Shown here: positions 24,447 through 32,293 of the stretch, piece after piece
How the letters are laid out: each line of letters begins with the position of its first letter
How positions within the stretch are numbered: the stretch's first letter is position 1
From: Halomonas sp. M4R1S46
GTDB taxonomy: Bacteria > Pseudomonadota > Gammaproteobacteria > Pseudomonadales > Halomonadaceae
DNA length: 64,000 nucleotides
Assembly: GCF_025725685.1 (NCBI RefSeq)
Contig: NZ_CP107008.1
Coordinates: 310,001-374,000 of the forward strand
Direction: 5' to 3'
Notes under the pieces: generated by a model
The model's input: the letters and a program-made list of their open reading frames with translations, nothing else
What the model was told of the DNA's origin: nothing
The model's database searches: none
Program-made: the position numbers and the translations under genes

Positions 24447-24704
24447 ATGGCTCATAAGAAGGCAGCGGGCTCCACACGTAACGGTCGCGATTCCGAATCC
24501 AAGCGCCTTGGCGTGAAGCTGTTCGGCGGTCAGGCCGTGACCCCGGGCAACATCATCGTCCGTCAGCGTGGCACCAAGTTCCACGCCGGCACCGGCGTCG
24601 GTATCGGCAAGGACCACACCCTGTTCGCCCTGGACGAAGGCGTGGTCAAGTTCGAGACCAAGGGCCCGAAAAACCGCAAGTTCGTGAGCGTCGTCTCCGC
24701 CTGA
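24447..24704 (+). CDS. rpmA: 50S ribosomal protein L27
   Basis: 85 aa, full length. The N-terminus MAHKKAAGSTRNGRDS reaches the peptidyl-transferase centre in the ribosome, and the GNIIVRQRGTKFHAG segment is diagnostic. The gene is preceded by ACGAGCGAGG and followed by a strong terminator at 24726, which probably sets ribosomal protein levels apart from obgE. Confidence 0.98.
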   Translation: MAHKKAAGSTRNGRDSESKRLGVKLFGGQAVTPGNIIVRQRGTKFHAGTGVGIGKDHTLFALDEGVVKFETKGPKNRKFVSVVSA

Positions 24705-24725
24705 GACCGCCACGACTTGTCGCGA

Positions 24726-24753
24726 GAAGGCCCCGCCATGGCGGGGCCTTCTT
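24726..24753 (+). terminator. Terminator between rpmA and obgE
   Basis: GAAGGCCCCGCC pairs with GGCGGGGCCTTC (24726-24737 with 24740-24751), followed by TT. The T-run is short, so partial read-through into obgE is likely. Confidence 0.65.
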
Positions 24754-24789
24754 GTATCATGGCGGCATGCACCGCCAGGAGAGTGACAG

Positions 24790-25977
24790 ATGCAGTTCGT
24801 CGACGAAGCCTCGATCATCGTGGAAGCCGGCAAGGGCGGCAACGGCTGCCTGAGCTTCCGCCGCGAGAAGTACGTGCCCAAGGGCGGTCCCGACGGCGGG
24901 GATGGCGGCCACGGCGGCAGCGTCTACCTGATCGGTGACGATGCCCTCAATACCCTCATCGACTTCAAGTACCAGCGCTTCTACAAGGCGCAGAATGGCC
25001 AGCCCGGCCAGGGCCGGCAGATGAGCGGGCGGGCCGGCGACGACCTGCACGTCAAGGTGCCCGTCGGCACCACGGTGATCGACGAGGACACCCTCGAGGT
25101 GATCGCCGACGTCACCGAGATCGGCCAGGTCGTGCTGGTGGCCCAGGGCGGCCGCCGGGGGCTCGGCAACATTCACTTCAAGTCCTCCACCAACCGCGCG
25201 CCGCGACGCACCACGCCGGGCACCGAGGGCGAGCGGCGCAACCTGCGCTTCGAGATGAAGGTGATGGCCGATGTCGGCCTGCTGGGGCTGCCCAACGCCG
25301 GCAAGTCGACGCTGATTCGCTCGGTCTCGGCGGCCAAGCCCAAGGTGGCCAACTATCCCTTCACCACCCTGGTGCCGAACCTCGGCGTGGTGAAGATCGG
25401 CCAGCATGAGCACTTCGTGATGGCCGACATCCCCGGGTTGATCGAGGGCGCCTCCGACGGCGCGGGCCTGGGGTTGCGCTTCCTCAAACACCTGACCCGC
25501 ACCCGGCTGCTGTTCCACGTCGTCGACGTGGCGCCCTTCGACGAGTCCGACCCGGTGGCAGCCGCCGAGGCCATCGTCCACGAGCTGGGGCAGTTCTCGC
25601 CGACGCTGGCCGAGCGACCGCGCTGGCTGGTGCTCAACAAGCTCGACCTGCTGCCGGCGGAGGAGCGCGAGGCGGCGGCCGACGAGATCGTGCGGCGCCT
25701 GGGCTGGGAAGGCCCGGTGTTCCGTGTCTCGGCGATCAGCGGCGAGGGCACCGAGGCCCTGGTGCAGGCGGCCTATCGCTGGCTGACCGAGCAGCGCCAG
25801 CTGGAGAACGAGGACGAGGAGGCCGCCGAGCGCGAGCGCGAGATGCGCCATCGCATGGAGGACGAGGCGGTGGCGCGCACCGAGGCGCGCCTGGGTCGCA
25901 AGCGCAAGCGTGACGACGAGGATGACGACGACTTTGACGACGATGATTATGATGTCGAGGTCGAATACGCCCCTTGA
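24790..25977 (+). CDS. obgE: GTPase Obg (ribosome assembly and stress GTPase)
   Basis: 395 aa. The glycine-rich Obg fold occupies residues 1-158 (KGGNGCLSFRREKYVPKGGP, GGDGGHGG). The G domain has G1 GLPNAGKST, G3 DIPGLIEG and G4 NKLDLL. The C-terminal tail is strongly acidic (a run of Asp/Glu near residues 375-390), as in other gammaproteobacterial Obg proteins. Obg binds the 50S subunit and links GTP/ppGpp levels to ribosome maturation. It lies downstream of rpmA as in most bacteria. Confidence 0.97.
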   Translation: MQFVDEASIIVEAGKGGNGCLSFRREKYVPKGGPDGGDGGHGGSVYLIGDDALNTLIDFKYQRFYKAQNGQPGQGRQMSGRAGDDLHVKVPVGTTVIDEDTLEVIADVTEIGQVVLVAQGGRRGLGNIHFKSSTNRAPRRTTPGTEGERRNLRFEMKVMADVGLLGLPNAGKSTLIRSVSAAKPKVANYPFTTLVPNLGVVKIGQHEHFVMADIPGLIEGASDGAGLGLRFLKHLTRTRLLFHVVDVAPFDESDPVAAAEAIVHELGQFSPTLAERPRWLVLNKLDLLPAEEREAAADEIVRRLGWEGPVFRVSAISGEGTEALVQAAYRWLTEQRQLENEDEEAAEREREMRHRMEDEAVARTEARLGRKRKRDDEDDDDFDDDDYDVEVEYAP

Positions 25978-26019
25978 GGGTCGAAGGGAAGCGGTAGACA
26001 CGGTCGAGTCGAGGGAAGG

Positions 26020-27159
26020 ATGGTGAGCAACGAGCAGGTGCCCGGCCGCGAGGCCCTCAAGGCCATGCGGCGGGTCGTGGTGAAGATCGGCAGTGCCCTG
26101 CTGACCAACGATGGCCGTGGCCTCGACGAGGCCGCCATCGGCGGCTGGGTCGACCAGATCGCCGCGCTGCACCGGCGCGGCGTGGAGGTGGTGCTGGTAT
26201 CGTCCGGCGCCGTGGCCGCGGGCATGGTACGGCTGGGCTGGCAGGTGCGTCCCTCGGCGGTGCACGCCCTGCAGGCCGCCGCCGCGGTGGGCCAGAACGG
26301 CCTCACCGAGTGCTATGAGGGCCACTTCGCCCGCCACGGCCTGATCACCGCCCAGGTCCTGCTGACCCATGACGACCTCTCGAACCGCAAGCGCTATCTC
26401 AATGCCCGCTCGGCGCTGCGCACCCTGGTGGACATGCGGGTGGTGCCGGTGGTCAACGAGAACGACACCGTGGTCACCGACGAGATCCGCTTCGGCGACA
26501 ACGACACCCTCGGCGCCCTGGTGGCCAACCTGCTGGAGGCCGACGCCCTGGTCATCCTCACCGACCAGGAGGGGCTCTTCGACGCCGATCCGCGCCACGA
26601 CCCGCATGCCCGGCTGATCGCCGAGGGGCGCGCCGACGACGCCCGGCTGGCCGCGGTGGCCGGCGGGGGCGGGGCGCTGGGGCGAGGCGGCATGGCGACC
26701 AAGGTGCGGGCGGCCCGGCTGGCGGCCCGCTCCGGCGCGGTCACCGTCATCGCCAGTGGCCGCCAGTCGGCCGTGCTGCAGCGGCTGGCCGATGGCGAGC
26801 GCCTGGGCACGTTGCTCACCCCCGAGCGGGCGCCCATGGCGGCGCGCAAGCGCTGGCTGGCGGGGCAGCTCCAGGTGCGCGGCAGCCTGACCCTGGATGC
26901 CGGGGCGGTGAAGGTGCTGCGCGGCAGCGGCTCGAGCCTGCTGCCGGTGGGGGTCAAGGCACTGTCCGGCGACTTCGTGAGGGGCGACATGGTGCTCTGC
27001 GTCGACGAGCAGGGGCAGCGGGTGGCCAAGGGGCTGGTCAACTATGGCGCCGACGAGGCGCAGCGGCTGCTGGGTCAGCCCAGTCATCGCATCGAGGCCA
27101 TCCTCGGCTACATGGAGGCCCCGGAACTCATTCATCGCGACAACCTGGTGGTGCTCTAG
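26020..27159 (+). CDS. proB: Glutamate 5-kinase (proline biosynthesis)
   Basis: 379 aa. Amino-acid kinase domain: VVKIGSALLTNDGRGLD at the start, SSGAVAAGM, and the substrate region VVPVVNENDTV. A C-terminal PUA domain begins near residue 285 (GSLTLDAGAVKVLR). It catalyses ATP-dependent phosphorylation of glutamate, the first step to proline, which halophiles may also use as an osmolyte. The ATG at 26020 is preceded by GAGGGAAGG, 42 bases after obgE. Confidence 0.96.
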   Translation: MVSNEQVPGREALKAMRRVVVKIGSALLTNDGRGLDEAAIGGWVDQIAALHRRGVEVVLVSSGAVAAGMVRLGWQVRPSAVHALQAAAAVGQNGLTECYEGHFARHGLITAQVLLTHDDLSNRKRYLNARSALRTLVDMRVVPVVNENDTVVTDEIRFGDNDTLGALVANLLEADALVILTDQEGLFDADPRHDPHARLIAEGRADDARLAAVAGGGGALGRGGMATKVRAARLAARSGAVTVIASGRQSAVLQRLADGERLGTLLTPERAPMAARKRWLAGQLQVRGSLTLDAGAVKVLRGSGSSLLPVGVKALSGDFVRGDMVLCVDEQGQRVAKGLVNYGADEAQRLLGQPSHRIEAILGYMEAPELIHRDNLVVL

Positions 27160-27381
27160 GCCAGGCGTGACGCGGGCTGGCCCATGGCGAGGCTGGCAAG
27201 CCGCCGGGTCGCGTGATAGGATACGCCATCCTCTCAGACACGGCCCGTAGCGACTGCGTCCCCGAGCCGCAGTCGGCCGGATGGCCAAGCCGACGGGGGT
27301 TTCTCGATTTCCCTGTTGGATCAAACCGTTATCAAAAGCCGCCCGAGTCGGCGGTGACAACTTTCTCCAAGGAGACAGTCA

Positions 27382-27648
27382 GTGGCTAACAGCAAGCAAG
27401 CCCGCAAGCGCGCCCGTCAGGCAGAAGGCCGTCGTGTCCTGAAGGCGAGCCAGCGCAGCATGGTCCGCACCTACGTCAAGCGCGTCATCACTGCCATCAA
27501 GGGCGGTGACCACGCCCAGGCCATGGATGCCTTCAAGCAGGCGCAGCCGGTCATCGACCGTATCGCCGACAAGGACGTGCTGTCCAAGAAGAAGGCCGCA
27601 CGCCTGAAGAGCCGCCTGAACAAGCGCATCAAGGCCCTGGCAGCGTAA
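27382..27648 (+). CDS. rpsT: 30S ribosomal protein S20
   Basis: 88 aa, basic and helical: ANSKQARKRARQAEGRR at the start and KKKAARLKSRLNKRIKAL at the end are typical of S20. It starts with GTG at 27382 behind AAGGAGACAGTCA. A weak start codon is a known feature of rpsT and fits its translational autoregulation. It has its own leader (27160-27381) and a terminator at 27699. Confidence 0.97.
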   Translation: MANSKQARKRARQAEGRRVLKASQRSMVRTYVKRVITAIKGGDHAQAMDAFKQAQPVIDRIADKDVLSKKKAARLKSRLNKRIKALAA

Positions 27649-27698
27649 GCGCGTCGGACGCCTAATGGGTGCCTGCGCCTGACGTGGGCACACCATCG

Positions 27699-27724
27699 AA
27701 AAACCGGCTGCGGCCGGTTTTTTT
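27699..27724 (+). terminator. Terminator of rpsT
   Basis: AAAAACCGGC - TGC - GGCCGGTTTTTTT: a GC stem flanked by A- and T-runs, about 50 bases after the rpsT stop. Confidence 0.85.
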
Positions 27725-27766
27725 GTGCCCGATGACATCCCCACAGGTCTGGCAAGGAAGAGCGCG

Positions 27767-29383
27767 GTGACCGACCCCGATCCTCAGCAAGCCTCCGACA
27801 GCCCCCCGGCGACGTGCGACGAGTCGGCCCGTGCGGTCGCCCCCGGCGGCGGCGGGCTGATGCGCTCGGGGGTGATCGTCAGTGCCATGACCATGCTCTC
27901 CCGGGTGATGGGCCTGGCCCGCGACGTGGTGATCGCCGCCCTGTTCGGGGCCGGCCAGGGCGCGGATGCCTTCTTCGTGGCCTTCAAGGTCCCCAACTTC
28001 CTGCGCCGGCTGTTCGCCGAGGGCGCCTTCAACCAGGCCTTCGTGCCGGTGCTCTCGGAGTATGCCACCCGGCGCACCCGGGAGGAGGTGCGCGAACTGC
28101 TCGATGCCGTGGCCGGCAGCCTCGCCGCCGTGCTGCTGCTGATCACGGCGCTGGCCATGCTGGCGGCCCCCTGGCTGGTGTGGGCCTTCGCGCCGGGGTT
28201 CGGGCGCGACCCCGAGAAGCTGGCGCTCACCGCCGACATGCTGCGCCTGACCTTCCCCTACCTGTTGCTGATCTCGCTGACCGCCTTCGCCGGCAGCGTG
28301 CTCAACACCTGGAACCGCTTCGCGGTGCCGGCCTTCACCCCGGTGCTGCTCAACCTCTCGCTGATCGGCGCGGCCCTCTTGCTGACGCCGCTGATGAGCG
28401 AGCCCGCCCTGGCGCTGGCCTGGGGCGTGCTGATCGCCGGGGCGGCCCAGCTGCTCTTCCAGGTGCCGTTTCTGGCCCGGCTGGGGCTGATGCCGCGCCC
28501 CTGGCCGCGCTTCGCCCATGAGGGGGTGCGGCGCATCCTGCGCCTGATGGCGCCGGCCCTGTTCGGGGTCTCGGTGTCGCAGATCAACCTGCTGCTGGAC
28601 ACCGTGCTGGCCTCGCTGCTGGCGGCGGGCAGCGTGTCCTGGCTGTACTACTCGGACCGCCTGGTGGAGTTGCCGCTGGGGGTGTTCGGCATCGCCATCG
28701 GCACGGTGATCCTGCCGGCGCTGTCCAAGCGCCACGCCGAGCGGTCCGGCGAGCACTTCGCCGCCATGCTCGACTGGGCGCTGCGCGCCGTCCTGCTGCT
28801 GGGCCTGCCGGCGGCCCTGGCGCTGGTGGTGCTGGCCGAGCCGCTGCTGATCACCCTGTTCCACTACGGCGCCATGACCGACCACGACATCGCCATGGCG
28901 GCGATGAGCCTGCGCGCCTATGCGGTGGGGCTGGTGGCCTTCATGCTGATCAAGGTGCTGGCGCCGGGATTCTTCGCCCGCCAGGACACCAGGACGCCGG
29001 TGAAGGTCGGCATCATCGCCATGGTCGCCAACATGGTCCTCAACCTGATCCTGATCTGGCCGCTGGCCCATGCCGGCCTGGCGCTGGCCACCGCGCTCTC
29101 GGCCTTCCTCAACGCCGGCCTGCTGGGCTACCTGCTGCGCCAGCAGGGCGTGCTGGTCTTCCAGCCCGGCTGGGGGCGCTATGGCGTTCAGCTCGTCGGC
29201 GGTTGCGTGGTGATGGGGCTGGGGCTGGCCTGGCTGTCGCCCGCCTGGCAGGCCTGGCTCGACTGGTCGCTGTGGCACCGGATCGGCTGGCTGGCGCTGC
29301 TGGTGGTGGCCGGCGCGCTGGTCTACTTCGCCTGGCTGGCCGCCTTCGGCGTCCGCCTGCGCCACTTCCGGATGCGAGGATAG
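27767..29383 (+). CDS. murJ: Lipid II flippase MurJ
   Basis: 538 aa from the GTG at 27767, chosen because it follows AAGGAAGAGC; the earlier in-frame GTG at 27725 lies in the T-run of the rpsT terminator. An MOP-superfamily protein with about 14 membrane segments. Hallmarks are LSRVMGLARDVVIAALFG, FKVPNFLRRLFAEGAFNQAF and FFARQDTRTPVK. It flips lipid II across the inner membrane for peptidoglycan synthesis. Position after rpsT is conserved in gammaproteobacteria. Confidence 0.96.
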   Translation: MTDPDPQQASDSPPATCDESARAVAPGGGGLMRSGVIVSAMTMLSRVMGLARDVVIAALFGAGQGADAFFVAFKVPNFLRRLFAEGAFNQAFVPVLSEYATRRTREEVRELLDAVAGSLAAVLLLITALAMLAAPWLVWAFAPGFGRDPEKLALTADMLRLTFPYLLLISLTAFAGSVLNTWNRFAVPAFTPVLLNLSLIGAALLLTPLMSEPALALAWGVLIAGAAQLLFQVPFLARLGLMPRPWPRFAHEGVRRILRLMAPALFGVSVSQINLLLDTVLASLLAAGSVSWLYYSDRLVELPLGVFGIAIGTVILPALSKRHAERSGEHFAAMLDWALRAVLLLGLPAALALVVLAEPLLITLFHYGAMTDHDIAMAAMSLRAYAVGLVAFMLIKVLAPGFFARQDTRTPVKVGIIAMVANMVLNLILIWPLAHAGLALATALSAFLNAGLLGYLLRQQGVLVFQPGWGRYGVQLVGGCVVMGLGLAWLSPAWQAWLDWSLWHRIGWLALLVVAGALVYFAWLAAFGVRLRHFRMRG

Positions 29384-29455
29384 CCACTTCCCTCGCCTTT
29401 CAGGCCTGCCGGGAGCGTCTATGCTGGCTGAGGTAATGACTTCGGAGGACGCGGC

Positions 29456-30073
29456 ATGGACGAATCGCAGGGCAGTCGTCGTATCGATGGTGGCACCGTC
29501 CGCCTGCTGATCATCGTGCTGTTGGGGGCGGTGCTGATCGCCATTCCCTGGCTGACCCATAACCGCCTGGTCGACAGCGAGGAGCGTGTGGCGGCGGCCT
29601 GGGCGGACGTCGAGAGCACCCTGCAGCGCCGGGCCGACCTGGTGCCGAACCTGGTACGCAGCGTCCAGCAGCACATGAGCTACGAGAGCGAGACACTGGT
29701 GCGGCTGGTTCGCGAGCGCGCCGACGCCCTGAGCGACGCCCTGGCGACCGCCCGGGACGGGGGGGACCCTGCGCGGTTCGCCGGACTGGAAGCGGCCCTC
29801 TCCCAGGAACTGGCACGCCTGATGCGTCAGGCCGGCGAGCATCCCGCGCTGCGCAGCGGCGATCAGTTCCTGCGCCTGCAGGCCCAACTGGAAGGTAGCG
29901 AGAACCGCATCAATGTGGCCCGCCTGCGCTACAACGCGGCGGTGCGCGACTACAACGGCGCCCTGCGCGGCTTCATCGGGCGCTGGGTGGCGGGCTCGCT
30001 GGGGCTGCCCCCCCGTGACTACTTCGAGGCGCGGCCCGGGGCGGAGGAGCCGGTCCCCGTGGCGTTTGAATAG
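29456..30073 (+). CDS. LemA family membrane protein
   Basis: 205 aa. One N-terminal membrane helix (LLIIVLLGAVLIAIPWL, residues ~17-33) is followed by a helical bundle. LemA signatures are EERVAAAWADVESTLQRRADLVPNL and ENRINVARLRYNAAVRDYN. The molecular role of LemA proteins is poorly known. The gene is followed after 14 bases by a TPM-domain gene, a pairing seen in many bacteria that suggests a joint envelope function. Confidence 0.88.
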   Translation: MDESQGSRRIDGGTVRLLIIVLLGAVLIAIPWLTHNRLVDSEERVAAAWADVESTLQRRADLVPNLVRSVQQHMSYESETLVRLVRERADALSDALATARDGGDPARFAGLEAALSQELARLMRQAGEHPALRSGDQFLRLQAQLEGSENRINVARLRYNAAVRDYNGALRGFIGRWVAGSLGLPPRDYFEARPGAEEPVPVAFE

Positions 30074-30087
30074 GAGGGGCTCGGGGC

Positions 30088-31170
30088 ATGATTGACCTTC
30101 CCGGGGCGAATGGCCTGCTGGTCGGGCTCGGCCTGCTGCTGCTGAGCTGGCTGCTGGTCCGGTTGGGGCTGCGCCTGCCCGGGTGGCTGGCTGTCCTGGC
30201 CGGTGTGCTGGTGGTGGGCGGTCTCTGGTGGGCAGGTGGGCCTGAGCGAGTTGAGCGAGTGGAAGACAGGATCGACCTGCTTGACGAGGCGGCGCGCCAG
30301 CGCCTGGCGGCATATCACGCCCTGCTGGCGGCCGACCACGATATCGACTACCGGGTGGTGATCGACCGCGAGCTGGGCGATCTCGATCGCTTCGCCGTCG
30401 ACTACGTGCGTCGTCATGGCGTCGGGGGTGACCGGGGGCGGGGGCTGCTGCTGGCGCTGGACGTGTCGGCCGACCAGGTGCGCCTGGAGGTGGGACATGG
30501 CCTGGAGGGGCAGTTCGTCGATGCCTTCGTCGCCTATCTGGAGGCGCGCCAGATGACCGAGTTCTTCGCCGTGGGGCGGGTCGCCGATGGTATCCTGGCC
30601 AGCACCGAGCTGATCGTGGCCCAGGCCCAGCAGGTCGAGGGCGAGCTGGTGCCGGCCATCGCCGGTAGTGGCGGTGCCGGGGCGCGTCTGCCGGCGCGTC
30701 TCGGCGAGGGGCGAGCAGTGCCCCGTGATGCCCAGGTGGCGGTCGACAAGGGGGGCTCGCCCCGTGACGTGCTCGCGGCCTATCGGCGCGCCATGGTGGT
30801 GCGCAACGACAACCCCGAACTCGCGATCTACAGCCATGGCACGCGCGATATGCTGGCGGACTGGGTGATGACCCCCGCGCAGATGGACAACATGGCGCGC
30901 AGCCTGGCCGGCTGCCCCGTGGCGCGTGAACTGACCGATACCCGGGAGCGGCGGGCCGTGCTGCTGGCGCCCCTGGCCGAGCGCCAGTGCCCGCCGTACT
31001 TCCTGGTTCAGGAGAAGGGCGCCTGGCGGCTCGACCTGGCCACCATGATGCAGGCCGTGCGCTTCGGTCGCGACAACAGCTGGCGGCTGGAGCGCGAGGC
31101 TCTCGGTCCGTATGGCTTCGGATTCGCCGGGATCCGCTTCGACTCCCAGGGCTATCCGCGGACGCCTTAG
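30088..31170 (+). CDS. TPM-domain membrane protein
   Basis: 360 aa. Two hydrophobic N-terminal segments (residues ~8-48) are followed by a TPM-type domain (about 60-180: IDLLDEAARQRLAAY, then GRGLLLALDVSADQVRLEVGHGLEG). The C-terminal ~160 residues carry a separate domain of unknown function with YRRAMVVRNDNPELAIYS. TPM domains are found in photosystem-repair and membrane proteins. It pairs with the upstream lemA-like gene. The C-terminal part has no assignment I can support. Confidence 0.75.
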   Translation: MIDLPGANGLLVGLGLLLLSWLLVRLGLRLPGWLAVLAGVLVVGGLWWAGGPERVERVEDRIDLLDEAARQRLAAYHALLAADHDIDYRVVIDRELGDLDRFAVDYVRRHGVGGDRGRGLLLALDVSADQVRLEVGHGLEGQFVDAFVAYLEARQMTEFFAVGRVADGILASTELIVAQAQQVEGELVPAIAGSGGAGARLPARLGEGRAVPRDAQVAVDKGGSPRDVLAAYRRAMVVRNDNPELAIYSHGTRDMLADWVMTPAQMDNMARSLAGCPVARELTDTRERRAVLLAPLAERQCPPYFLVQEKGAWRLDLATMMQAVRFGRDNSWRLEREALGPYGFGFAGIRFDSQGYPRTP

Positions 31171-31192
31171 GCCGATGCCCAGGTCGCCCCGG

Positions 31193-31221
31193 CTGTCAAG
31201 GGGCCGCCGGTCCGTTATAAT
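31193..31221 (+). promoter_or_regulatory. Promoter of ribF-ileS operon
   Basis: -35-like CTGTCA, 17-base spacer and perfect -10 TATAAT (31216-31221), 30 bases ahead of the ribF start. Confidence 0.55.
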
Positions 31222-31251
31222 CGATCCCTTTACCCACTCGCGATGACGCCC

Positions 31252-32283
31252 ATGCAAGTGATTCGAGGACTGCACAACCTGCGCGACGAGCATCGTGGCT
31301 GCGTGGCGACCATCGGCAACTTCGATGGTGTCCACCGCGGCCATCAGGCGATCCTGGACCAGCTGCGCGAGCGGGCCCGCAAGCTGTCGCTGCCGGTCAC
31401 CGTGGTGGTCTTCGAGCCCCAGCCCCGCGAGTTCTTCGCCGGCGACCAGGCGCCGCCGCGACTGACGCGGCTGCGCGACAAGGTCGAGCTGCTGGCCGAC
31501 CACGGCGCCGACCGGGTGCTCTGCCTGCCGTTCAACGATGCCCTGCGCAGCCTCACCGCCCGGGCGTTCATCGACCTGGTGCTGGTCCGTGGGCTCGGCG
31601 TGCGTCACCTGGTGGTGGGCGACGACTTTCGCTTCGGCTGCGACCGCCTCGGGGACTTCGCGCTGCTGGAGGCGGTGGGCGCCGAGCAGGGTTTCGGGGT
31701 CGAGCACACCCGGACCTTCCTGCTGGATGGCGAGCGGGTCTCCAGCTCCCGGGTGCGCACCCTGCTGGCCAGTGGCAACTTCGCCCAGGCCGCGCGCATG
31801 CTGGGGCGCCCCTACCGGCTCGCGGGCCGGGTGGTGCGCGACCGCCAGCTCGGCCGCACCATCGGCGTGCCCACCGCCAACCTGCCCCAGCCCGCGCGCT
31901 CGCTGGCCCTGCAAGGCGTCTACGCGGTGACCGCCGAGCTGCCCGACGGGCACTGTGCCGAGGGCGTGGCCAACATCGGCTGGCGACCCACGGTCGGCAG
32001 CCATCGCCCGGTGCTCGAGGTGCACCTGTTCGACTTCGACGGCGACCTCTACGGCCAGCGCCTCTCGGTGCTGCCCTGCGCCAAGCTGCGAGGCGAGGTG
32101 AAATTCGAGAGCCTCGACGAGCTGAAGGCGCAGATCGCCGCCGACCAGGCGCGCGCCAGGCGCTTCTTCGCCGCGGTATCCGCCGCCGGCGACCCCCTTC
32201 CTCTGGCATCGGCGCCGCTGGCGCGCGAGACCGTGACTTCCGATTCCTCGGCGGGGTTTCCCGCCGACCAAGACGACGGCTGA
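31252..32283 (+). CDS. ribF: Bifunctional riboflavin kinase / FAD synthetase
   Basis: 343 aa from the ATG at 31252 (MQVIRGLHNL); an ATG nine bases earlier is also possible. The N-terminal nucleotidyltransferase domain has TIGNFDGVHRGHQ and the SSSRVRTLLASG signature. The C-terminal kinase domain has GRTIGVPTANLP and GVANIGWRPT. It converts riboflavin to FMN and FAD. The C-terminus has an extra ~40 residues of Ala/Pro/Ser-rich tail. First gene of the ribF-ileS-lspA-fkpB-ispH operon conserved in gammaproteobacteria. Confidence 0.96.
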   Translation: MQVIRGLHNLRDEHRGCVATIGNFDGVHRGHQAILDQLRERARKLSLPVTVVVFEPQPREFFAGDQAPPRLTRLRDKVELLADHGADRVLCLPFNDALRSLTARAFIDLVLVRGLGVRHLVVGDDFRFGCDRLGDFALLEAVGAEQGFGVEHTRTFLLDGERVSSSRVRTLLASGNFAQAARMLGRPYRLAGRVVRDRQLGRTIGVPTANLPQPARSLALQGVYAVTAELPDGHCAEGVANIGWRPTVGSHRPVLEVHLFDFDGDLYGQRLSVLPCAKLRGEVKFESLDELKAQIAADQARARRFFAAVSAAGDPLPLASAPLARETVTSDSSAGFPADQDDG

Positions 32284-32293
32284 CCCCCAGGAT

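Noticed and set aside
24757..27360. 867-codon leftward open frame opposite obgE and proB
   Set aside because: It mirrors two certain genes, has a low-complexity composition (His, Gln, Gly, Leu, Val rich) and no recognisable domain. Such antisense frames are expected in DNA of this GC content.
27662..30313. 883-codon leftward frame opposite murJ and lemA
   Set aside because: Shadow of murJ and the lemA-like gene; repetitive Gln/His/Gly-rich translation only.
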